DNA of 64,000 nt from Ophiostoma sp. CBS 140.51 (lineage: Eukaryota > Ascomycota > Sordariomycetes > Ophiostomatales > Ophiostomataceae): NCBI GenBank assembly GCA_029298735.1, contig JANSLP010000095.1, forward strand, positions 36,308-100,307, given 5' to 3'. This document shows, one piece after another, positions 34,901 through 44,371 of the stretch (the first letter of the stretch is position 1; every line of letters starts with the position of its first letter). The position numbers were made by a program, and so were the translations under genes. Below the pieces are notes generated by a model, which made no database searches, was not told the origin of the DNA, and worked only from the letters and a program-made list of their open reading frames with translations.

Positions 34901-36420
34901 TGGTCTCGGTTCTCAAGGAGAAGGAAAACGATTTCGCGCACGGCATCGTCGCGCGCGCCGACCGCACCAACCGCTACACGCCGTCGTACGCTGTGGCCAA
35001 GTCCCTGGACCTGCACCCGCTGTCACTGAGCAAAATCACGTCGTCCTTCTTCGTGTTCTCGGTCGGCAACCTCAAGGTCAACCTAGGCCTCAACCTCAAG
35101 TTCGAGGCCAAGAAGCAGAAGGTGCTGGGCTTCTCGCGCAAGTCGGGCACTGGTTGGGAGTTTAGCACTCCGGCCATCCAGCTGATTGCCAACTACATGG
35201 TGGCTTTCCCCGACTTCTTTGCTGGTCTCAAGCATCTGCCCCAGAACCGTGACATCAAGGACACGGACATCTGGCCCGACCAGGAACTGGCGTCGAAGCG
35301 CGTCAAGGAGATTGGCGCGTGGCTCAAAACGCAGGAGACTAACAAGCTCGAGCGCGTGCCGCTCGATGCTGAGCAGCTCGACTCGGAGATTGTGGGCCAG
35401 ATTGCCGCTGTGGCCGACAACGCGTCCATTGCCATGGCGCCCACCGAGAACAAGCCTGTCAAGAATGTGCCTCGCAACGCCGTGCTGAAGCCGGCTGACG
35501 CTGAGCAGCGCCTGGGCAACCAGAACTTTGCTCTCGGCGACCGTGTCGTCTACGTGCAGGACTCTGGCAAGGTGCCCATTGCTTTCCGCGGTACCGTCGT
35601 CGGTATTAGCCGCACGGCCACGACCAAGCTGCTGGACGTTGTCTTTGACACGACCTTTATGAGCGGCACCACGCTCGGCGACCGCTGCCCGCCTTTCCGC
35701 GGCCAGATGGTCCCGGCGTCGTCGGTCCTCAACCTGTCTAACCGCCAGGTTGTTGCCGGCTCACGTGCTGCCATTGAGCGCAAGCCCAACGCGTCAGTGA
35801 CGACTCTGACTGCCGGCCCTGGTCAACAGAACGGCCATGGCTTCCGGCAGTACCGCGATGCGGCGCCACCTGGCCCGCTCCGTGGCTCCTGGAAGGGTGC
35901 TCTGAACGGCAACAACAATGGCCGTGGTGGACGTGGCGGCGGTAACAACGCCGGCCAGCAGCAGCAGCAGCATCAGTCGCGCTCGGGTCCCCGCCCTGGC
36001 ACGACGCTCGAGCACAGCAGCCTTGTCTACCGCCCCGGTGGACAGGGTCAGCAGCGAGGCCAGCCCCAACAGCAGGGCGGTAACGGACGCGGTGGCCGTG
36101 GCGGCCGTGGCGGTCGTGGTGGCGCCAACAACGGCAACAACGGCCAGCAGCAGCAGCAGCAGCAGCAGCAACAGGCCTCTGCCCCGATCAACACCTCGCA
36201 GTCTTTCAACGCTGTGCCCCCGCCAGCCAACCTGGAGAACAACCGTGGCGGCCGTGGCCGTGGCCGTGGTGGCCGTGGTCGTGGTGGTCGCGGCAACAAT
36301 GCTGGTGGCCGTGGCGGCAACAACGCTGGCCAGCAGCAGCCGAAGAGCGGTGGTGGCAACAATGCCAACGCTGCTGCCGCTCCTGCAGCTGCTCCGGCTC
36401 CTGCTCCTGCAGCCAACTAA
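31918..36420 (+). CDS. XRN1: 5'-3' exoribonuclease 1
   Basis: Cytoplasmic 5'-3' exonuclease that degrades decapped mRNA and decay intermediates. Single exon, 1500 residues. The start [20 protein letters not shown] is the invariant XRN1 N-terminus, so the ATG at 31918 is secure. Magnesium-site motifs are visible: [14 protein letters not shown] (Asp35), [38 protein letters not shown] and [17 protein letters not shown]. The second conserved region includes [20 protein letters not shown] and [20 protein letters not shown]. A Lys/Asn/Ala-rich loop at about 385-425 interrupts the N-terminal half. After the SH3-like region the last 180 residues are a low-complexity tail of RGG boxes, Asn/Gln runs and a polyGln tract of ten at about 1410-1419. 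Such tails suit RNA binding and P-body association, but that role is inferred. Confidence 0.97.
   Translation: [1500 protein letters not shown]
36145..36174 (+). repeat. CAG trinucleotide tract in the XRN1 tail
   Basis: Eight CAG codons are followed by CAA and CAG, encoding ten glutamines. It is in frame and likely to vary in length between strains. Confidence 0.85.
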
Positions 36421-37373
36421 GAGGCGACATGACACCGCCCATCTCAAAAACGACTTAGGAATGACATTATTACTGCATTCGACGTGGTCAAGGTCGCCAA
36501 TATGGCAGACCAATGAAGAGATACGGGACCTTGTCCTCAAGGCCCAATCTGGATTTATACGCATTTGTCTTGTTTGATTTTTTTTGTTTGCTATATGTTT
36601 TGCATTTTTTTGCATTCTCTGCTTTTGTCATTCTCTTTTTTCTTCGGGCATAAAAGCGCTGGAGTCATGTGGGTGCTCATGGTAAAAGGAGGGAGCAATC
36701 TAACCAAACGGCTCCTTTTTTGGGTTTATTCACGATATATGGTTCTCATGGATTTTTATGTACGAATATAGTAAGATAGCGGTCGGTTATAAATGGATTT
36801 GTAATTCGGGGGACAAATTGGATTCAAAATGATGCGAATGTGGATGTGATGAATGCGAGTAAAAGTGATGTCGTTCAACAGTGTAAAACCAGCCAATCAG
36901 CAGTTGTTCTGCGAGAGCTGTAGCTGTCCTTCGTTGATGTGTAGAGCTACTTTTGGAACGTGTTCTGCCGCCCTTCACCGCCCGCCCTGCACTTTACGCG
37001 ACTTTTTTGCGTGTTGGAAGGAGCACCCGGCCGAGCGAGGTTTTGGCGCCATTGCGCGGTTGTTCATTCTCTCTCCACGAAGTGTGGTCCCCTGGTCGCG
37101 ATTTCCCTAAGCTTTTTGGCGTGTTTTCCACTTTCCTGCCCCCTCCCTCTACAAGTCAATCTCTTGGTCGTGCCTTCTTGCCTCGATCTTTCCACCAATT
37201 CACTTCACCAACACCCCCTGACGAATCTTGAGATTTTGTTGATCTTTTTGTATTCAATAAAGGTCAACCCATTCGGCATTTCAGCACCTACCGCGAATAA
37301 CTGCTGGCCCCCTCTCCCTCACACGAGCTTGAAACCTTTCTATCCCAAGACCGCCTTTTCTTTGGTCGCAAAC
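36421..37373. other. Spacer between XRN1 and HAT2
   Basis: No gene. A CCAATCAG box is at 36893-36900, about 475 bp before the HAT2 ATG. The region from 36,560 is T-rich and may be the XRN1 3' end. Confidence 0.55.
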
Positions 37374-39059
37374 ATGGCCCCCCAGGGCGCACAGGTTGTG
37401 GACGATGTGGATGGTGAGTTTTTTCTGAAGGGAGAGTTTGTTTTGGCTTTTCATTGTCAGACAGATGTTTAAGGATGGCCGGGAAGTTTGTGGTTTGCTT
37501 GATACTAACGATCTGGGTTTGCAGTGGACATGCAGCGCGATGACGGCCTCAGCATTGACCAGGAGCAGAAGGTGATCAACGAAGGTATGTTGAGATACGA
37601 GATGGACAGAACGGACGAAACTATCACGGCCAATCGACATAACAAGGGGACGGCAAGGCTGGAGTGAGCGACAAGTGGGAGGCGGCTGGGCTAACAGACC
37701 TGCTTCACAGAGTACAAGACATGGAAGAAGAACAGCCCATTTCTCTACGACATGATCCTGAGGTAAGGCTCAACAGACTCTTCACTACACAGTTTGAATG
37801 CATCTAACAGCTCCAGCAATGCCCTGCCATGGCCGACTCTGACGACACAGTGGTTCCCCGACGTCAAGGTGCTCGAGGAAAAGAAGTCACGCGTCTACCG
37901 GCTGCTCCTCGGCACCCACACCTCCGAGGACCTTCCCAACTACCTGCAGATCGCCGAGGTCTCCATCCCGATGCTCAACGAGCCCAACGTGAACGACTAC
38001 GACGAGGAGCGCGGCGAGATTGGCGGCTACGGCAACAAGGGCTCCTCTAACACGAACAATGGCAGCGGCAGCGGTAGCGGCAGCAACGGCGCATCAGGCA
38101 CCAACGGTGCCGCGCCGGCCATTAGCTTCAACATTGTCCAGCGAATCGACCACCCGCAGGAGGTCAACAAGGCTCGCTACCAGCCGCAGAACCCGGACAT
38201 TCTAGCCACGCTCTGCGTCGACGGCCGCGTCCTCATCTTCGACCGCACCAAGCACAGCCTGACCCCCACGGGCACCGTCAACCCCCAGTTTGAGCTAGTC
38301 GGCCACAAGCAGGAGGGCTTCGGTCTCGCATGGAACCCGCACGAGGCGGGCTGCCTGGCTTCGGGTAGCGAGGACACCACGGTGTGCCTCTGGGATCTCA
38401 AGCAGGCTACGGCCGGCAGCAAGATTATCAAGCCCGCACGGCGCTTCACCCACCACAAGAACATTGTCAACGACGTGCAGTACCACCCGATCAGCAAGAG
38501 CTTCCTGGGCAGTGTCTCAGACGACATGACACTCCAGGTGGTCGATGTCCGTCAGGCAACAAGCGACAAGGCTGCACTCGTGGCACGCGATGGGCACACG
38601 GATGCAATCAACGCGCTTGCTTTTAACCCGACGAGCGAGTACATTGTGGCCACGGCCTCTGCCGACAAGACGATCGGTCTCTGGGATCTGCGCAATGTGC
38701 GCGAGAAGGTTCACACCCTCGAGGGCCACAACGACGCCGTTACGTCGTTGTCGTGGCACCCGCACGAGGCCGCCATCCTGGGCAGTGGCTCCTACGACCG
38801 CCGCATCATCTTCTGGGACCTCAGCCGCGTCGGCGAGGAGCAGCTGCCCGACGACCAGGAGGATGGTCCCCCGGAGCTGCTGTTCATGCACGGCGGCCAC
38901 ACGAACCATTTGGCCGACTTCAGCTGGAATCCCAACCCGGCCGACTCGTGGCTGGTCTGCAGTGCTGCCGAGGACAACCTGCTGCAAATCTGGAAGGTTG
39001 CGGACTCTATTGTCGGCCGCGATGACGCGGATCTGCCAGTGGACGAGATGGACCGTTAG
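37374..39059 (+). CDS. HAT2: Histone-binding WD40 protein (HAT2/RbAp46/48 family)
   Basis: Histone H4 chaperone that acts as the non-catalytic subunit of the type B histone acetyltransferase; relatives also serve CAF-1, PRC2 and deacetylase complexes. Exons 37374-37413, 37525-37584, 37711-37762 and 37817-39059 give 464 residues with matching phases. The N-terminal helix reads EYKTWKKNSPFLYDMILS and is followed by WPTLTTQWFPD, the RbAp signature. Seven WD repeats follow; clear ones include VNKARYQPQNPDILATLCVD, GSEDTTVCLWDLKQ, HHKNIVNDVQYHP, ASADKTIGLWDLRNVR and GSGSYDRRIIFWDLSR. A Gly/Ser/Asn-rich insertion at about 120-151 sits in the first blade loop. The last acceptor is ambiguous: aacag and ccag lie six bases apart, so an isoform with two extra serines is possible. 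RbAp48/CAC-3 of CAF-1 is the main alternative identity. Confidence 0.9.
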
Positions 39060-40143
39060 CAACCTGCCACTCGTCTCAGCGGTACCACCGGCTTACCGGC
39101 CGACCTGAGATCGACGGGCCTCCTATCGCCTTAGGCCATCTACTACTCGCTTGAGTCTGTCTTTCTACGGTGCAATTTCTGTTTCCTTGTGTGCTTTCTT
39201 TCACGTTTCTGCTTGATTTCCCATTTTCTTGTATCTTTGGCGGGACATCTGTCGGTCGATTCCACCCACAATTTCTACTGTCTACTATGATTTCTGTTTA
39301 CTGTTTACTGTTCTCACAACGGCGTACTTGGGGCTTCGGGAAGAGATGGGGGAGAGGATGTGAACGTGTAAGGCCGAGTCTTGGCTTCTGTTCACGAATC
39401 TGCCGTCAATGGAGCGCAAAATGCAAGGGCCAGTGTCCTTCTTTTGGCGGCAGATCGGAGGCAACGCTTAATATAAAAGTTCTTCACATCTTACTATCGC
39501 CATGTCCTTGGTCGTCCGTCGTGTTTCATCATGCATGGTTTATTCACCTTTCATTCACCACTTCACCAGCAAGGCGAGAAAAGCGCTACAGAGCTCGAGA
39601 GGTACCAAAGACCGTCTCGTGACCCCTCTTTTCTTACTTGTTTTTCATGGACTGTGTTTTATTGGTCTCGAATTTTCTACGAGCACTGTGCACAGCGAGG
39701 AAAGATGATGAGGTAAGTTGCTCTTCTTGCTATTGTTCCACTTTTAACCGCTCCTAGCGCGTGCATTTTCCTGCTGTTTGTTGCTGTTGTCCTCCATCAA
39801 GGCCTCGATGCTTTATTGACAAAACAATATGTGGTTGTGAATAGCATCATTTTCTGCCTTTTTTGGCCAGCCAACGTTATTGAGCAAAACAGGCACCTAC
39901 AATGACCCCCATTCACACTCGTTTCTTTCCTACTATCATGGGGACCCTTTTTTTGTCTTTTTGAGCTTCGGTGTGATTTCTTTTGTCTCCAACCCACACT
40001 CTTTTTGCGGCTTGCTTATTTTTTCTCGACACTCGCTTTCACTTTGTTTTTCCTTCTTGACACAGTTTTTACTTCTTTTTTACCTTTATCACCCTCTTTC
40101 TCCGTCGACGACACACGGGTTTCTTTCTTTCTCCCATCTCTGC
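39060..40143. other. Spacer between HAT2 and the F-box-like gene
   Basis: No gene. The final 240 bases are pyrimidine-rich. The frame of the next gene is open back to 39,880 but that upstream part is Phe/Ser/Leu-rich leader-like sequence. Confidence 0.5.
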
Positions 40144-43100
40144 ATGCCAGACCAAACAGCAAGCATGGATCCATCTTCGTCTGCTGACAAGGGCAAAGGC
40201 AAGAAACGAGCGCTGCCTCTCGACTTGCAGGATATCGCGACTGCCATCCAAAACTTACCTGGAGACTCGTCTGCACTCCTCCCGACTCCAGCACCGTTCG
40301 CCCAGTCCTTTCTCCAGGCCGGGGCTGCTCCTTCTGGCAGCAGTAGCAGCAGCAACTTTGCTTCATCTTCCACCAGTGCTGTCCCCATGCAAATCGATTC
40401 GACCCAAGAGACGCTCAAGCCTGCCCAACTGAGCTCACTCAAGCTTCAGCAAGCCGTCAACCGTGCCACGCATCGCAACGCCCGTCGCGTCCGCCGCGAC
40501 ATTGTCCGGGGCCGGTACACAACTCAGAATATCACAGGCGTTGTCCAGGAGGGAACCATGCTTCATCAAGACTGGAACAAGCTCAACGACGAAATGCCGG
40601 GCAAGGACAAGGACCAACAGTACCACGAGCTCGATCAGGCATGGACTGGGCTCAACATGGCACCCATCGTCTTCCCACACGACTGGCCTGGCTTCTCGTT
40701 CAACAACAACAATCATGGGTCTGTCCAAATCCTCACACGGAGTCTCCCCGACATTCACTTTGGAGACAGCCAACAATCTCGCTCGTTTGCGGCCTGTGAT
40801 CCAGGAGTGATCACGTCATGGACCAAGTACTACAAGGCCATCGTCAGTACTCCTTCTAGGGGCCACAATGCAGATAAAAACAACTTCGCCATGATGCCGG
40901 CTCGGCCGATGCAAGTTCTTCAGCCTCGTCGTCAACGTCAGCTTGGAGAGAAACGTCGCATGGCCGAACAGCAGCAAGAGCCGACATCGCCAGCATCAAA
41001 GCGCCGCCTCATCTCCAGAGCTGTCTCACTCGGCCAGCTTCCGGCACAAAACGACGAGAAGAACGACGGTGCAGTACAGTTTCAACATCTTCCACTCCCC
41101 AGCCGCAGCTCCAGTGCCCATGCCGCGCCAACGACCAGCAGTCAAGAGATCGACTCCCAGCAGTCGCCTCAGCCAGTGGCAACCAGCGTCAAATTCGACC
41201 TTCTCAGCTCGGTCTCTTCTTGCCTCGACATCGTTCTTCACGTGTGCAAGTTTCTGGACTTGAATGGCATTCTGGCTCTTTGCAGCGTCAGCCGTGTCTT
41301 CAAGGCTACATTCGACAACGACCTCGAAGGCAATGTGATGCGCATGGCCCGGCAGTTTGCATCGGCTGAGACAATTGGTGCTTTTGACTGGCGTCTCTAC
41401 ACGAAGGTGTCTATCCCTCTGCCAATCCATGTCGAGGAAAACGCCCAATTCGACTGGTCCGCCCAGCCACCTCAGCGTGCTCCAACGCTTCGCTATGTCA
41501 ACATGCTCGTCAGTCGTGAGCGCAAGGCCCGTGATATTGTGGCAGCTCTTGCTCGTGCTGGTTTCCGCCTTCCACGCACTATGGCCATGTCTGCTGTCAA
41601 GAAAATGTGGCTGCTCATGGACATCCCCACGAACCAAGGCCGCATGGACATGCTTCAGAACGAGAAGCTCTTTACCGACGCAGACCTCCTCATGATCCAA
41701 ATGTTCCACGTGAAGCTTGTCTTGCTCTTCCACGACCCAGTTCGAGGCCCATTCCGCCCACCCGTCGACATGTTGACAGAAGCCGGAACGATGGCCATCC
41801 AACAGATGCCGGGAGTTGAGGTTGATACCAACGGAGATCTCCTGGTCAGCGAGGAAGGTACTGCTGCAGCCGCCGCACTCATACTGCACCAACAACAGCA
41901 GCTGCCGGCGGAACATATCCTTGTTGAGACACTCCTTGGCCAGCGCAGCTTCGAGGTCCTCTGGAAATTTCTGCGTCGCAAGCAATACCGGACGGTCAGA
42001 GAAGCGCTCGAGCTCAAGGTCCGCTACGACTTTGTTCCGCCGGCTGCACTTGCAACTGCAGCTGGACACCAAGCCGGGCTGCACTTGAACGCCAATGAAC
42101 ATGATGTTGCTCAAATTCTGAGCTCTATGGCGACAACAGAAGCGGCTTCAGTCCCCGGTGTGGCCATTCCCAGATCTCTTGAGACTCTTCTCGACCTCGG
42201 AGTCTTTGATCTAGATCTCGACGCTTCCAACGCTGCTGGTGGTGCAACAGTTGACCAGGCCACCTTCAATGCGCAGCGCACTGGGAACGACAACAATTTC
42301 GGTGATTTCAGCTCAAGCCTCGACTTTAATGCCGACTCCAGCTTTGGCTTTGACCAGCCCTCTGCCAGCACCCAAGAACAGAAGCGCAACGCTCTCGATG
42401 ACATCATACAAACGGTCCCGGCCTGGGAGATGGGCATCGGCCACCTCGAGGGCTGGGGCCAAGGCACTCAACATCTGCTCCGTCCAGACGAGTTGGCCCC
42501 TCTGGAAGCCGCTCGCCGTGTGCGCGTTCACCCCGATGAGCACGTTGATCTTGACAGCCATGTGCCCTACATGGGCGTGTGGGGCAACCGCGACTTTGCC
42601 ACGGGCGAGAACGTCCTCCCAACGCTCGGCGAGCTCTACATTTCCGACATCGAAGGCAATCAAAGCGACGCTCGGAGTAACGATGATGACGACAAGGAGA
42701 ATATTGATGTCACCAGTGGCGAGCATATGGGTGCGGTGGCTCTGGTCGACAAAGATTTTGCCGAAGTTATGTTTCCCGTGACCGAGTTCCGTCTTGAGGA
42801 GCAGTGTGGCAATGTCACTCTTCACAAAACAGAGTGGAAGCCGTACCACACGCTCAAGAGCCGCTGGAGTACGCTGTCTTTGCAGGAGAAGATTGATGTG
42901 TGGTGGGAGAACCACCAGGAGCGTCTGTGGCGGCAATCGTGGACCCAGCGCGGCGACAACGACCAACGTGCCATCAGCAGCAACGTCAACAACAATGTAG
43001 ACAATGTTTCATATACGCAGCCGGACGACATGCCCAACGAAGCGGATGGCGAAGCAGACGAGGCCTACAACATTGGATCAGACTTTGACGAGGACATGTT

Positions 43101-43788
43101 GGACGACGACTATGATAGTGACGATGAGTTGGACGACGACGATGACAACCAGAGTGGTGGTGGCAGACAAGGCATCACTTCTGCCAGCAGCAGCCAGCAG
43201 CCCAACTTCCCTGGCACAAGTCCGCCCAGCACGCCAGCGGCACCAGTCATCCCTCTGCCCGAGTCGGCCCAGAACCTGTCGAGACGCCACAAGGGACTCC
43301 TTCGCTCCTGCATCCGCTGGGCCCTGAACGAACAAGACGAGGTCGACGCAGCACTGCTGGCCCAGGCCGACATGGAGTACGAGGAGGAAGAGATGCAGCA
43401 CTGGGATGAGTTCATGATGGCTGCCGTGGCGGCAGGCAACACGCTCTTTGGTGGTAGTATTGGGGGTGGCGACGATCTAGGCATGGAGGACGGCGACGAC
43501 TTTGACAGTGACAGCAACGACGACCACATTCCGACCACACCCGTTCCCAACCCAGAGGAAGTTCTTGCGCCCGAGTTTGGCGGTCTTGGAGATGTTGTGC
43601 GTCTTATGCATCAGGTGCAGGAAGCTGTAGCCCTGGCCAACGAGGCCATGGAAGCTGCGTGCTCTGGCGACCCGAACATTGCTAGCATGGCAGGCATGCG
43701 TGTGCCTGATCTGGTCACGGAGGCTAAGCACCTCAAGTCGCAGCTTGCAGCCGTGCTTCAGGGCGAGGTGTTTGCCATTGAGGTTTGA
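40144..43788 (+). CDS. Large F-box-like protein with acidic C-terminal region
   Basis: Single exon of 1214 residues from the ATG at 40144 (MPDQTASMDPSSSADKGKGK); a second Met at 40165 is an alternative. Residues 1-340 are mostly disordered with Ser, Pro and Gln runs and a nuclear-signal-like KGKGKKR. An F-box-like helical segment lies at about 355-395 (SSCLDIVLHVCKFLDLNGIL then ALCSVSRVFK), which would bind Skp1 in an SCF ubiquitin ligase. A well-ordered region follows to about 660 with QFDWSAQPPQRAPTLRYVNM and MLQNEKLFTDADLLMIQMFH, reminiscent of fungal F-box proteins annotated only by that domain. An acidic run (DMLDDDYDSDDELDDDDDN) lies near 985. The conserved SRRHKGLLRSCIRWALNEQD segment near 1045 is followed by more acidic sequence. 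No LRR, WD40 or Kelch substrate domain is visible. Target is unknown. Confidence 0.75.
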   Translation: MPDQTASMDPSSSADKGKGKKRALPLDLQDIATAIQNLPGDSSALLPTPAPFAQSFLQAGAAPSGSSSSSNFASSSTSAVPMQIDSTQETLKPAQLSSLKLQQAVNRATHRNARRVRRDIVRGRYTTQNITGVVQEGTMLHQDWNKLNDEMPGKDKDQQYHELDQAWTGLNMAPIVFPHDWPGFSFNNNNHGSVQILTRSLPDIHFGDSQQSRSFAACDPGVITSWTKYYKAIVSTPSRGHNADKNNFAMMPARPMQVLQPRRQRQLGEKRRMAEQQQEPTSPASKRRLISRAVSLGQLPAQNDEKNDGAVQFQHLPLPSRSSSAHAAPTTSSQEIDSQQSPQPVATSVKFDLLSSVSSCLDIVLHVCKFLDLNGILALCSVSRVFKATFDNDLEGNVMRMARQFASAETIGAFDWRLYTKVSIPLPIHVEENAQFDWSAQPPQRAPTLRYVNMLVSRERKARDIVAALARAGFRLPRTMAMSAVKKMWLLMDIPTNQGRMDMLQNEKLFTDADLLMIQMFHVKLVLLFHDPVRGPFRPPVDMLTEAGTMAIQQMPGVEVDTNGDLLVSEEGTAAAAALILHQQQQLPAEHILVETLLGQRSFEVLWKFLRRKQYRTVREALELKVRYDFVPPAALATAAGHQAGLHLNANEHDVAQILSSMATTEAASVPGVAIPRSLETLLDLGVFDLDLDASNAAGGATVDQATFNAQRTGNDNNFGDFSSSLDFNADSSFGFDQPSASTQEQKRNALDDIIQTVPAWEMGIGHLEGWGQGTQHLLRPDELAPLEAARRVRVHPDEHVDLDSHVPYMGVWGNRDFATGENVLPTLGELYISDIEGNQSDARSNDDDDKENIDVTSGEHMGAVALVDKDFAEVMFPVTEFRLEEQCGNVTLHKTEWKPYHTLKSRWSTLSLQEKIDVWWENHQERLWRQSWTQRGDNDQRAISSNVNNNVDNVSYTQPDDMPNEADGEADEAYNIGSDFDEDMLDDDYDSDDELDDDDDNQSGGGRQGITSASSSQQPNFPGTSPPSTPAAPVIPLPESAQNLSRRHKGLLRSCIRWALNEQDEVDAALLAQADMEYEEEEMQHWDEFMMAAVAAGNTLFGGSIGGGDDLGMEDGDDFDSDSNDDHIPTTPVPNPEEVLAPEFGGLGDVVRLMHQVQEAVALANEAMEAACSGDPNIASMAGMRVPDLVTEAKHLKSQLAAVLQGEVFAIEV

Positions 43789-44371
43789 GTGGAGTGCGGA
43801 GAGATACGAAAAAGAATGGGAGAGATGAGAGGTAGTGAGGAGGGTGTGATGTTTGTGTTGTTTGCCATTTGGCTTTATTTTTTATGTCCACGTGGTGTGA
43901 GTGGCGCCATGTCTTGTATGTTTGTTTTCTCGCGGCTGATATGCCCTGTACGACGAGTGCCTACGCACATGAGATATAATGCTTTAAATAATAATCAAAA
44001 TCACATTGAAATTCAAGACTCACATTGTAACGTCAGAATGATGAAAATGCAAACCTGCTCAGCTTCTCTACCGGCTCCCATGAAACTACTAGAGGAATAA
44101 ATGGAACGACAAAAAATGAGTTTAAAAAAATCTAGCGTTTGGGTAAAAATATACAGTTGGTTTTTTGTGTGGTTTTATAGATCTTTTTTCTTCCATCTTT
44201 GCACGCATCGGTCTTGATGATGTTTTGATGTTCGGCTCCTCTTCCTCTGCTTCGCTTCGTTTGCTTCAATGACTTTCCTACAACGTCAATTAACTTGAAT
44301 CGTCTTTGTTTGCTAGCAATATGCGAGCATGCGCTACAGCAAACTTCCCTTCGAATTCCTGCCTACATAAT
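43789..44371. other. Convergent 3' spacer between the F-box-like and COX6 genes
   Basis: AT-rich from about 43,960 to 44,190, as expected for two facing 3' UTRs. No gene is seen. Confidence 0.55.
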
